Source of the DNA: Myoxocephalus aenaeus
Taxonomy: Eukaryota > Chordata > Actinopteri > Perciformes > Cottidae
DNA: 64,000 nucleotides
NCBI GenBank assembly: GCA_038501785.1
Contig: JBAMJR010000051.1
Coordinates: forward strand, 1,158,501 to 1,222,500
Reading direction: 5' to 3'
Part shown: one piece after another, positions 35,894 through 48,136 of the stretch
How the letters are laid out: each line of letters opens with the position of its first letter
Position numbering within the stretch: the first letter of the stretch is position 1
The notes under the pieces: generated by a model
The model's database searches: none
Seen by the model: the letters and a program-made list of their open reading frames with translations, nothing else
What the model was told of the DNA's origin: nothing
Position numbers and translations under genes: made by a program

Positions 35894-35937
35894 CACGAAC
35901 CGCCGATCTTTGACGGTTGGCTTGGACACTTTTGCAT
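35893..35937 (-). other. upstream ORF overlapping rmi2 start
   Basis: An ATG at 35937 opens a 14-codon frame whose TGA shares its A with the rmi2 ATG (TGATG). If the leader includes this ATG, ribosomes would terminate exactly on the main start, a layout that can allow reinitiation and dampen translation. Whether the mRNA extends this far is unknown. Confidence 0.4.
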
Positions 35938-36119
35938 TACCCGCGGTCCCGCCACGCAGGGTTATACCGGAAGTTGTGGGCGTGTTTTCCGGAACTTGAT
36001 TTCCGGTCTGGAATCCTTCAGAGTAAAGGCGTCTTATGTCAACTACTTCGCCGTAGAGATGCCTACTGTATAGGTCTTTTTTGAGAATGATAGTATTTTG
36101 GATACGTTGTGTGTATGTA

Positions 36120-36121
<2 letters not shown>

Positions 36122-36199
<78 letters not shown>
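36122..36199. repeat. interrupted (TA)n microsatellite
   Basis: Two TA tracts separated by an ATACAT interruption near 36151-36157, between rmi2 and ubfd1. Confidence 0.95.
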
Positions 36200-36200
<1 letters not shown>

Positions 36201-37138
36201 CGCGTTGAGAATCACAGTATTACTGTTTTACTGGCTTACTGGCTTACTGGCTTATAAATATGTTTCTGGTCATTTTACAACTGATGCTCTATATATGATG
36301 TGCAGGTTGCAACCATAGCTTTACATTTTGGCAGCTTTCTATTAGAATGGGTATGAGCTCAAAACTCCATAGGAACACCATATTCACCACCAGTCTCAGC
36401 CTCAATAGTGCTGCGACCGGCAAACTATAAATTTGACTAATGTTGAAATACGGGTAGGAAACAAACATCCTTTCACTTTGATGAATATTGTTGTAAACTG
36501 TCTTTTTGAGTTAACGTTGTGCTCCTCATTACAAATCACCACGTTGCTTTCAGCAACGCTTTAATGGATTAAAATAAAAGGTTGTTTATTGATTTCATGC
36601 CGTCTTGAGATAATACACCAATTAATCCCGCAAGTTGTGAAAATATTTATGATCTGTGAATTTGTCACATTCATTTTACTCACCCCAGTAAAGGCCAGGG
36701 AATAAATAAAGTATTGCTTTTCATGAATCCATTATAATTTCCTCAGTTCAGAGATGTTCTGCTGAATAAAACACTTGATGTTTGGTACATGGAAACACAG
36801 ATTTATGGTCTGAGATCAAGTATTTGGTCATCATTCTACAAGCTGCGTTTAATATAAGCCAAACACCAGGAATCACCCAGCAGGACTGGGAGTGCAGAGA
36901 AATATAGAGAAACTCTAAAGGAAAATATGCTGCAGTCTGCAAGGGAACAGCTACTTGGGAGATGCATTTTTTTAGCAAAACATAATAAAAAAGGCCAATG
37001 TGAAAGTGCTCCGGTGGCCAAATCCAGAACTAAATCTAAGACCCATTGACCCTCATCAAACTAGACCTGCAATGTCAAATGAGCATGAACATTTTGCTTC
37101 AAAGTGAATACAAAACAAATGTATTTCATTAAATAAGT
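36200..37138. other. intergenic gap rmi2-ubfd1
   Basis: No gene or recognisable repeat beyond short AT-rich runs. It separates the rmi2 5' end from the ubfd1 3' end, both on the minus strand. Confidence 0.55.
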
Positions 37139-37144
37139 TTTATT
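37139..37144 (-). terminator. candidate ubfd1 polyadenylation signal
   Basis: AATAAA on the minus strand about 280 nt past the ubfd1 stop. Confidence 0.5.
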
Positions 37145-37425
37145 TCTTTAAGAATAACTGAAGAAAAGTGTTAGCAATTTCTGTACAATTGTTTCATCAT
37201 TTCCCCTTGGCTTTGTCAAAAACCTTGGATGATCAACAGGGCTGAGAATTGTTACGCTGCCACATAGTGCACTTTTAACCTAAAAACAATATGATTAGTC
37301 CACAGGCATCCGTCCGTTTCCTTTGAATGTATTCCAAGAAGTTCCTTACGCCTTTACTGTTGACTCCAGTTTCATTTTCAATGGCTCTTTTCTCTCAATC
37401 CCAGTTCAAAAAAAAAAGAGGCACA

Positions 37426-40400
37426 TTAGAAATACTGCCATTTCCCAAGGACTGTGTCTTTGATTGCATCGACAAACTGTGCAGGCACCCAGTAGACCCA
37501 ATATTGAGACGCTTCTGTTGGACCCAACTGAAAAGCCTGCGGAGGAAGAGAGCGGTAAGCACGTGAGGCGAGTTGATCAAATGTTCACTAAACAGAACTT
37601 TTAATACAAACAAAACGGTTTGAGATGCAAATCTAAATTACATCTGTACATTTTAAATTACATTGAAATATCTCAAATAAGGTCAGCTGAAGCAAAATGC
37701 TTTTAAATAAATCAAGGTTCAAAGTTTTGTGTCATAAACTGCCTCTCAATGAAAGACACTTAATCCCTCAAACAGAAAAACATATTAATAATGACTCCAA
37801 ACCTCCTTCTTTTTAACCTCAAACATTTAAGCAAACAAGGCGGGTCACTAACATCAACGACGGGTTTGGTGTTTCAGAAGCAAAGCTGCCTGCCCGCTGG
37901 CATTTTAAATCCCTCGTCTCCTCGTACATCATCGACTCCTCAGCGATGCGGCGACATGCTTCCAACGAGCAGCTGCCATCAAATTCCATTCTTCTGCCAA
38001 AAACATGACACAAACACCAAGCGGTGTCGTCGCAATCCCACTACTCTGCACTTTGGATATCCTTCTCGTGTCCGTCCTGTGATCCGCGTCACGGACAGGA
38101 ATAAAACTCCCACGTGTTCCATTGGCTGCCGAGACACAGGAAACCCGAAAACAAGGAAGCAAGGACATCTGGAAATGACCTAAAAAAGGTGACTCGTACA
38201 GTGGCCCAGACGTTTATAAATCAGCGTTATTGCTTCAATCCACTTGTGGCCGACTGCCATGACACTCACTGCATTGTGCCGTCAGTTCGTACTAACTTTA
38301 AATTCATCGCATCACTGTTCTTGTTTACTTTTCATTAATCAAAACATCAAGGTCTAAATCGCATCAGCTATTCATCTGACAGAATTTACCGCATTCTCCT
38401 AAAATGTATATATATATATATATTCTCTCTATTAATGACTTTCTGCTTTGTTGAGCTCTGGATCTCCATCAGACCACCACCGATTCAATTAAGTTACTTG
38501 TTCTGGGATTTCCGCCTTTTTTTTTCTGACAAAGTGCCTTCAGACCCAAAAGGTTAATCTAGAGAAAGCGCTGACATTTCCCGCTCCGCTGCCGAGCCGC
38601 AGACAGCAAACGATGACCTCCGTCACTCTGATGCACACACATACTACAGCGACTCCACACCCGCGGCCGCCTCGCAGCAGTCTGGCATTACGGCTTCTCG
38701 TAAAACACGAAACCCGGTGAGCGGGCGCGGCGCCGGCGTTTTCATTTTGGATGGGCCCAAAAAAACATTTTCAATTACAGAAGTTAATACTCCTTTTGCC
38801 TTCGTTTGACGGTTTCAAGCTTGAAATCGGGCTAAAACAGGAATGACCGATATCGTGCTGGGAGCAGAGTAGCACGTCTGGTTGATTATGACATTTTTTT
38901 AAATGTTTTCTTAAACAATGTCAATGCCAAGATAGCTCAGGATTTTACCCAACGACAGTTTGTGTTTCTTACAAGCGGCAAACACATTGTGTCTCGCTCA
39001 GATTGAATACTATATCCTACTGCAGCTATCAGGTTTGGTTTTTCCTGTGGATTGTGTAGAACAATACATCATTAATTAAAAACCCTCCCATTTTTAGGGC
39101 CCGTGTCCATATTATAGAGAGCATTATCGGCACCCAGCGTCTGTTTTTCTGAGCACTCTGCCTTTTTTTTTTTTTTTTTTTCGTGTGTGTGAAAGTGCTT
39201 CGAGTTGAAAATGTCTGAACTTTTCAGAAAAGCGTCACTTTAGAAAATGGATGAGCAGCTTGTTGTGGCCAACAGATCGTCCTCCCTGCTCCAGACTTCA
39301 CGCATGATAGACGCGGGAACGAATATGCTGTCTGAAACAGTTTTAGTTTTGTTGTGTATTTAAAAGTTAACGAAGAAGAATAAAACACATTCTCCCCGAG
39401 TCATTTAGAACGGGCATAGCTGTACAACGTGGGCGGGCCCAGACTCGTAAGACCCTCCCACGACACCTGACATGTCCGGAAGCAGCGGGGAACTCTTACC
39501 ATCATGTAATAGTCGTTGTGTTCTTCGATGGGTTCGGACACTACGTTTTTAATGGAGCCCATCGGGACTTTCTCCGTTCTCTCTGTAGAGATGAACACAC
39601 ACAAGAAAACAAAAGGAGTTTTAAATCACCGGCATCTTTGTGTTCGAGAGAATTGAGCAAAAACGAGGCCAGTTGTAATCTCACCCTTTGTTCCGATCCA
39701 CAACTGATCCTGCTCCAGTTTGAACGTGAGTCTAACTTTTCCTCCGGATTTGTTGAACATCCCAGATAAAGGCACTGTTGGTAATCGTTCCTGTTTGCGG
39801 GGAGAGACGGTTAGTCTTTGTGATCCGGTACTGAAATCAGATTTTCAAGCTGAACTGCTGAGGCCTGCCCCCTCCCTCCCTCCATCCATCCATCTCCTCT
39901 CACCTTTGTTCCTTTAACAGATGCCATGATGTCATCTGGTTTACCTTTGTCCAAAACCTTCCTGTGTTGCTGAAATAACAGTGCCGGTTTAATAACACAA
40001 AACTCCATGAACATTTTTACTCCATTCTGCAGAAATGCCCTTCATCTTACCTTTTGGCTGCATAAAGGCTCTTTCTTGTCTTCTTCAGCTTTAACTTCCT
40101 GCTGGACGACCTCTTTGGGTGTATTCACGGCTAATACATCATTTATTGTAGATCCTACCACCATTATCTTTGCACCGTTTGTAATCTTTATTTCGCGTAG
40201 CGTCTTGTCCTCTGGAAGCAATCCTTTGTACATCACTTTCTGCATTGCAGGCGGAAGACCTGGGAAGACATAAGAGAGCACGTCAAGCGTTTTAAAAGAG
40301 CCTCTAAACAGCCACTAGGACACGTGGAGGGGAGCTCCTGTGTTCGTACCGGTGAGGGAGTGGATCCTCTCTTTTAGTTGTGCTCCGGTGTTATCGACAG

Positions 40401-41475
40401 GAATTTTCAGATCATATTTATTCTTGTTCCAGATGATCTTCAAGTCCACCATCTCCTGGTCGGCGTCGGCGTCGTCCCCATTGCTAATACTAGAGTCCTG
40501 AGTTGTGGCGTCTACGGCATCTGTGGGGGACGTGGTTTCCGGGGCACCTTTTTCAGCGTCCTCAGCGAGTTGTTCTGCTTCTTTTGGCTTGTCCTCCGTG
40601 TCCATTATGACTTCTTCACCTCCTGGAAGAGGAGGAAAACATTGATGTGGGATGTAGTCAGTGAAGTGCAGTGCTCTGAATAGTATATCAGGCATTTTAA
40701 TACAGTAGATGAAATGGATTCAGAAACACACATCTGTAATGTCCTACTGACCACAGAGATATTCAACATGCATGTATTTCTTTTAACAATTACATATCAA
40801 CAGTGTAACGTACACGCAGTCTACAAAACACAGAATCCGAGCCGTTCTTCTTTTTTTGTATCAAGGAAATACGGCCAAATGAAGCCACGTTTCACTCTCG
40901 TTTTTTAGACTGAATTGAAATAAAAAATGAAATTATTACTATTTTTTTTATGTCTATTGGTACTCACTAACTGCAGTGTTTTATACTAGAGATGGACCAC
41001 CTTGTCAACAATAATAACCACCTGCATTATAATGAACAAACGCAAACTCTTTTATGAAATAAAATGTCCTATTTCATAACGGAATAGCCATATATTAGAT
41101 AATTATAATAGAGCAGCTAACGAACAAAACTATTAAATTGACCACGAGACAAAATGTGTCTAAACCTGGATGGATAGCCAAAAATAATAATAAAATAAAT
41201 AAAAGATTAGGGTGGCAACCCAGCTATCCTATTGTTATTATATCCTATTGGCCACCTCTACATTTACTTCCGTCTTAATACACAGTGGGTAAGTTATCAA
41301 TACGTAGTTTATTTATTATTATCATGGTTCTCTTTCGAAGTAAAAAAAATCATAAATGATATATATTTGTTTCAAAACCATTTCCAAATGATTCCACAGA
41401 ATAAGTAGCTATAGAGTGTAAATGTCATTAAAAGTGCGTACGTGCGTATTTAAGTCTAGTTTCGCTTTTCTCCCC

Positions 41476-41506
<31 letters not shown>

Positions 41507-42087
41507 GTAGTTGTTCTCGATCTTTCCATCGCTGTGTTCTCCCCCATCTGAGCATCAAGTCCAACTTGTCGGTTAAAGATCAAACACAAGCGAGCCTCCA
41601 GAACCCGAGCAGACCCGGTCCTGGTCCCGGTCCCGGTCCCGGTCCATGACTCCGTGAGCAGTCATGACCGACAGCCTGCTCCTGTAACACGGCTGGCCTT
41701 ACTGGTCACTAAACTGGGAACGTGGACGTAACAAACTCTTTGTTGGTACTTGGTCGTTACCGTTCCTAACCTGACTATGTTCAAAGTTAACCAGTCCAAA
41801 CCCAACACGAGTTAAACCACCCGACATTAACTTTAGTCCTCCACAAATGTAGAAAGGTTTGACTGCTGTTAGCGTTCGTGAACGTTAGCTAGCTGCAGCA
41901 CTGGACAACGTTTAAAGAATAACGTTATGGAGAGACGGACGTTTACATCACACGGCATTAACAGTGTCGTATCTTAACATGCCCATTACTAACAGATGTT
42001 ATTCCATAAACAATGTTTAGACTCAATGTAAAGATATGAAGGAAATACTGCTGTGTTTTCTCAATACCCACCAGCCTGGGTCGCCAT
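37426..42087 (-). CDS. ubfd1: ubiquitin family domain-containing protein 1
   Basis: Seven coding exons: 42072-42087, 40350-40622, 40051-40259, 39904-39969, 39685-39790, 39500-39582 and 37426-37536. Phases close to 287 aa (human about 309). The first exon codes only MATQA plus one base. Residues 6-70 are acidic and low complexity. A ubiquitin-like domain follows (about 75-150), opening with VDLKIIWNK and including GLPPAMQKVMYKG and IMVVGSTINDVLAV. A basic linker, QHRKVLDKGKP, leads to the conserved C-terminal domain (LSGMFNKSGGKVRLTF; WVYWVPAQFVDAIKD; end GKWQYF). The family's biochemical role is poorly defined; human UBFD1 has been linked to NF-kB signalling. Intron 6 is the largest at about 2 kb. 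Head-to-head with mfsd11, 3.3 kb apart. Confidence 0.95.
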
Positions 42088-44964
42088 GATGATTGTGTAC
42101 AATCTGTTGTACGTTGGAGCAAAGAGTACAGAGAGCAGGAGGATGTCTGATATTCAGAGAGAGAAACTCGACCGCCACGAAAGTTGTGTTGAAGCTCGCA
42201 TTTCACGCGTGACAGCGCATTAAACCGAAGAAAGAGCGATACCGTTTTTAAATGGCGTAACACGTATATCTATGTTTAAGGTTGCAACGTTTAAACATGT
42301 TGTAGTTTGAGTTAGCCGGTGGACGGGAAGACAGAATGAAAATGCGCATGCGCCTTCGAAAATAACTGCAAATAAAGTTGTATTTAGACAAAAGCGGTTC
42401 GATGGCAAATAATGTCTCGAGCTAGAGTAGTTAAATGAATTAAGCTGGTAGTAAAACGAAGATTTTCACTGCATAATATAGCAACAAAGGCCAACGGGAT
42501 TGATTTACGAACACGGAAGTGACGGGTAGTGAGACTTCTCGCTTTGCTGAGCGTCTTTGTTTTTGTGGCAGCAAACGCAGACAACGAGAGGTGGCACTTC
42601 ACTCAATGGCTATTGGATACTGTTTTTCTTCTTCCTTCGTATTGTATGACGTTTGGGGTTTCAAATTTTGCATCATCGCCAACTATTGGAATTTATGAAA
42701 CATCTCCAACTGTGATACAATACATTTGAACCCTGTCCCTCTCTCAAGCTTTGACACAACAATCTTTTTATATCCCATGGTGATGGTGGACGTGCTAGAA
42801 ATCCCTTCAATGACTTTTAAATTCATAAAGGATATGTGCAATAATCAGACAGCGAGCTACCTCTTTTTGTATACACTTAATTATCAAAATCATGAAATTG
42901 TGACATGAAAAATGGGAGAGATAGACCAAAAATTAGGATCTAATACGCATGTTGAACAATTTCAGATTCATTCATGAACTCTTATGAGCCAAGCTCTTAC
43001 TCCACACATCTCATGAAAACAACTCCCAAAATGGATTTAGAACTCTCTTTGGCTCACTATTTACTGTTCATTTTGCTTTTCTTAATGGCTCTTTCATGAT
43101 CATATTCATCATTGTTTTGTGATTGTCTTCGTCATGTAGGAAATGCATGGCATGTGATTAATAACAGTTTTTGAATGAGTTCTGAGCTTGATCTGAGACT
43201 GAAGTTAATACAATAAAAACACACTGAAAATGACATCATTGACTTAGATGTGGTTTAATTAATTGTGAAGACTTTTGTGTCAGAGTGCAATAGAAATAAC
43301 GTTTCCTAACATTACACACAAGACACAATAAACAGGGGTGGAAGATCTTCTGACAACACCAGCTGTGTAGAAATACTCATCATAGTGAAAATGCATGTAC
43401 CAAAAACAAAAGTCATCTTAAAACTGAACGGCCCATTTCAAAATAATGTCTATTGTATTAGCCTATAGCAAGGTGGTGAATATAATATATATTGTGCGTG
43501 GGACAGAATCAGTGACTCCAACTGTAATACATTATTTTAATGTTGAAGTTTTCAGCCAGCATGTGTTTGACAGAAGATACATATTCTATAAAAGATGTTT
43601 TAAAGAAGGACAGGTGTCAAACTTGAGGACAGTTCAAACATCAAATCCCCAGAGATTTCAGCCCCAAGAAAAATAAATTGGGTCCAAGGCGAGTTTGGAA
43701 AATACCATTTGAGGGGCTGGGGCTTGATGGTAATCCTGTGATTGGGTTTCCTGAAGTCATTTATCGATGGGAGAGATACTTTAAAGCTATTTCTTTCCGT
43801 ACAGTGATGCTTCAAATTTCTATGACATGGCATAAGGAAGTATGTTTCACGAGAAAAAAAAATGTAAAAGAGAGCTAAATACTAAAGGGGGGATATTGTG
43901 TCAGTTAATTAGTTCAAATTGCTATCTAGAGCAAAACTGGTGACGCCAATATTAAAAATCACCCATTATTTTATATTTTGTAGGAATAATTCAATGTTTT
44001 GAATCTGGTAGATTTTCAACTTTGTGGTCTATTATAAGCTCAATACTGAAACTCACAGTGTGGACACCAGGATGCCAATAAATACAGCGGCATGAGCCTA
44101 ATGAGAAGTCTACACTGTATCATACGATCCTTAATGAGAGGCGCATGTTGGATCTTCAAGGTTTCCTTGTCGAGGAGCTAAAACATGTCTTGAGCATGTC
44201 TTTTATTGTTTTATTTTTATTACAGCACATAGAAATAAATCAAAATGTTTCATTTACTTTTAGAAATCTTTAAATTACATGACCGATAAATATATTACCC
44301 TATAGACTAGATTATATAGGGCTTTACAGGTTCTCGACAATGATCCCAAACGTGTGTAAGATTAAATATATAGTATATATATGGTGTGTATAGTATACAC
44401 CAGGAAACAAGGTATAATGCTTTGTTCCCCACAATATTTGCAATTTATATTGATGATTTGGTTTCAGTAATTACAGCTTTACATTGTTGAATAATGATAA
44501 ATTATTCTTTTTTATGCATAACTGGTTTTCTATCACCATCTGAAGAAAAACTGCCACTAATGCTCTCATACACACATACAACGATGCTACTGGTTATAAA
44601 AAAAGAAGAAGAATGAAATAATTCACTTGAGGATTTTTTTCTCAAGTGAAACATAAAGTTGTCAATAGCGCTTAAGATAAAGTTTCTTTCTATTGTGACT
44701 AACACACTGATTTCAGAAAAGGGGTAATGGTTGTTGCTGATTCAGCAGAAAGAGCTGTGGGATGATTCATTGTAGTAATAACCTGAAGGAGCTTTTAAAC
44801 ATAATCAAAGCTTTTTTGAATGTGCTCGATTACTCTGCTGGAGTTTGGTGCCTTTGAATTAGTGCAAAACACGAGATATGTTCTGGATGTGCACAGAAGC
44901 AGAGTAGCAACTAAAGGTATCACAATAAGAAGTAGTGTCATTTCATTTAAAAAAATGTTTTAAA

Positions 44965-45060
44965 CATTTGTATTGGAGTGGACGTATGAAGTAGCAGAAA
45001 AGGTAAAGTACAAGTACCTCAGAAGTATACGCCGTGAGTACTTGAGTAAAAATAAGCTCA
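44965..45060. mobile_element. relic resembling Tol2-type hAT MITE
   Basis: GTATTGGAGTGGACGTATGA, AAAGTACAAGTACCTCAGAA and GTACTTGAGTAAAAATAA recall the AAGTAC/ACTTGAGTA-rich ends of Tol2-like hAT MITEs in teleosts. A GGGGTGGAAGA-like end near 43335 could be the other terminus. Borders are uncertain. Confidence 0.4.
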
Positions 45061-45164
45061 AACATCTTCACTGTCCAAGGACTGTTATGCTTTTCATGGG
45101 AGAATATTCCTCCTGGAAACCTCTGGAAGGCAGCAAAGCTAAACAAGTGGAGATGACCGCAAAT

Positions 45165-45245
45165 TATATGAGAAGAAGAAGAAGAGAGAGAGAGAGAGGG
45201 AAAGAGAGAGGGGGAGAGAGAGAGAGAAAAAAAGAGAGAGGGGAA
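45165..45245. repeat. GA-rich simple repeat
   Basis: An AAG/GA-rich purine run, interrupted, upstream of mfsd11. Confidence 0.85.
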
Positions 45246-45397
45246 AACACGGACATAGGAGAACAAGGAAGAAAAAGAAATTGCCTAAAATTAAAGTCAC
45301 AAGTTGTCATGCCTCGATCATAATAGGCTCCTCATGCTCGGGGGAAGTGGCCTCATGACTGTTGCTGTGTGTCTGTGTCCTCTCTCTCTCTCTGCAG

Positions 45398-45515
45398 CAC
45401 TGTTACTGAACTGCAAAGTCAACTTCACTTTCTGCAAATGGACTTAATCCGTGAGAGTCTTTAGGAGAGTAGCAGTGAGTTTAACATGCATGATAGCTGA
45501 AGAGTGGACACCACC
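45398..45515 (+). promoter_or_regulatory. mfsd11: mfsd11 leader exon with short upstream ORFs
   Basis: A (CT)n tract ending CTGCAG (45380-45397) looks like an acceptor, so the 118 nt before the start codon are probably the second, partly coding exon. Two short upstream ORFs lie here: one of eight codons and one of four codons (ATGCATGATAGCTGA). The main start at 45516 has an optimal CACCATGG context. The upstream first exon was not identified. Confidence 0.45.
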
Positions 45516-45672
45516 ATGGCAGACAGGAGGACCGTCAACGTCGTGATTTTGGGTGTCGGGTTTTTGTTCATTTTTAGCGCCTTCACCACCTGTGGGAACG
45601 TTGAAGTAAGTTCCACTTTATTTATTGACTTTCACTCACGCGTGACAGATGTTGAGATTATTCCCATCGTGC

Positions 45673-45730
<58 letters not shown>

Positions 45731-48102
45731 CTGTAACTGTTACAGTTCAATTAGAAATATATGTTGTGTATAGAACTATTTGTGTTATGTATCCCGAATA
45801 ATTAGTGTATTTATGCAAATCGCAATACACCCAAAAACTACTTCTTTTGGTCTTTTTACAAACATTTTGTTCATACAACTTATTTATTGATTAAAAATAA
45901 ATAATTAAATCCATCGGCAGATATGTGTCATGCGCAGGAGGAAACGAGTCTGGTGGCGCACCTCGTGTTTCTAATTCCCTTCAATGGTCAGAGAACGTAT
46001 CAAACCGGATGGATGAATTAAGGACACATGACCCATCCAGTCTAACCCCCGAGCTTTCATCTCATTTCCAGCAAACTGTAGTGAAAAGCCTGCGGAATGA
46101 CACCTTCAGTGGGAGCGGGTACCACAGGTAGGTCACGTGGGTTCACGTCCTCCTCACCTCAGGATGGAGAGGAGATATTAATGTTGTCTTTTATAAAAAA
46201 AAAAAAAAACTCGATTTCCTCTTTCCTCCCCACAATCACAGTCTCGGCATCATCTATGGAGTCTTTTCATTCGCCAATTTACTTGCACCGGCAGTCGTTG
46301 CAATAATTGGACCGAGGCTCACCATGTTTCTGAGTGGGCTGCTGTACAGGTAACACATCGGCATTGGTGATGTCACACAGCAGGTTGAGGGAGACGTTGC
46401 TTCATGCTGTGTTCCTCTCCGTCTCTCATAGTGGCTACATCGCCGTGTTCATCATCCCTTCAACGTGGTCCTTTTACTTCACCTCCGTCCTCATCGGCGT
46501 TGCAGCCGCCAGTAAGTTCCTCCACCAGATGGGAAATGTGTTTTTGTGTTATCGTTTCATAACAGTAATGAAGCTACGACTGTAACTTTTTGAAATGTTT
46601 GCATCATCATGCAGATTATATAAAATGCCAGAAAATAGTGGAAAATGTTCCTTATAATTCTCCTTAACCTGAAGACTTATTAGAGGCGTCAGATCCTCAC
46701 ATTTGAGGAGTTGAGAAGGGGAAATTATTCTGCGTTTTTGCTTGAAGAATGCAAATTAGTCAATTGTCAAATATTGGCTAATCAACTAATCCTTTCATTT
46801 CTAGCCTACATATTGAATCACATCCCAGTTATAAAAAAAAAAAAAAACATCACATAAATACTTCAGCTTGCTTCCTGTTTTATTTAGCGGCCGATTCAGT
46901 TTCTGTGTTCAAAATAGTGTTTAATCATGCATACAGGGATTATCATGACGGGGATGTGTTGCTGCGTAAACAGTATATCCCAAATTAGACCTTAAATGGG
47001 TTAGGAGTTTATTTTGGCAAATAAATAGTGCAGCACTTTGAGCTTCTGCATGCAAGATGTTAATGAAAATACTGAGAAAGCTTTTTTTTCTGAGCCTTTT
47101 ACTGGAAGAAATTGCGGCCTGTTTATAATTCAGCATCACATCATTGCACTGTGATGGATTTGTATGATGTCCCGGGGCTGCTGTGCGGTTAGATGCATTA
47201 CTTACCAACACAGAGAGATAATATTTCACTTTCTGTGGGCAATTAACTGACTGGTTAAACGTTTCTGTGACCTCACTTCCCCGCAGTGCTCTGGACGGCT
47301 CAAGGGCACTTCCTGGTGGAAAACTCTGATGCTTCCACCATCAACAGGAACACCGGGATGTTCTGGGCTCTGCTGCAGTGCAGGTATGCAGCTACTGACT
47401 CCGTTACGCTCCAGGCTCTATAGCTTTTCAATATTCTCATTTTAATACTTAGATTATACTTCATGCAAATTCTCTGAAAATGATCCAACGGAGGTCTTTA
47501 GTAATTAGTTTTTTTTTGGTGCTAGAATCAAAACATCCTCCTGTTTATTTGCTTCTCAAAGCAACCCAAGGCTGCACATAATGTAGTCTGCATTATATCA
47601 TTTGCTCCCATTATTACATTCAGTGCATAACACACAATTTATCACAATGTTTGTCGTGTTTTTTTCTTTTTGTTTGATGCAACTATTCCAGTTGATCAAA
47701 GACATAGCAGCCAGATCACTGTCAGGCATGTATTTTTAGCTTGACAGGATATTACTGTATGCTTTATTTTAGAATATATTTAATAAATCATGTTCCAAAT
47801 TGTCATATCTGTCAGTGAGTCATTATTCTCTCTGCACAATGTAAAAACAGACGATCCTCTTTAAACGGAGTCCTGCAGGTGAGATATATTTGGCCTTTTC
47901 GTCTCCTGTATTCGGCCCTCTGCTCCCGCACACTGGCTTGGACAACTAATTAGTATTTGTTAAAATATGCAAATTGAATTAGTATAATAATTACATTGGC
48001 TGTCATCTGCTCCAAAACTGACGACGGAGCGACGCTAATCTGCCGGTGCAGTTGTGATCCCTGCCACAGGGAACTTAGGAATCAGTTCTTCACAGCCGGC
48101 AG

Positions 48103-48136
<34 letters not shown>

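Larger units (their letters stand above)
42088..45397. other. intergenic stretch between ubfd1 and mfsd11
   Basis: This gap separates two divergent genes and should hold both promoters. The ubfd1 side (about 41600-42250) carries CpGs and GGTCCC repeats. The middle is AT-rich without recognisable exons. The last part holds a relic resembling a Tol2-like hAT element (44965-45060) and a GA-rich run (45165-45245). Confidence 0.55.

Noticed and set aside
35894..35929. Start of rmi2 12 codons further upstream
   Set aside because: The upstream codon is GTG, not ATG; the first ATG gives a length close to the family's.
35594..36073. Plus-strand frames of 120-159 codons
   Set aside because: Antisense shadows of rmi2 exon 1 in GC-rich DNA.
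40615..40695. Upstream extension of the ubfd1 exon 2 frame as the protein start
   Set aside because: The frame upstream of 40622 is intron (CTTCCAG acceptor); the exon at 42072-42087 supplies a proper start in phase.
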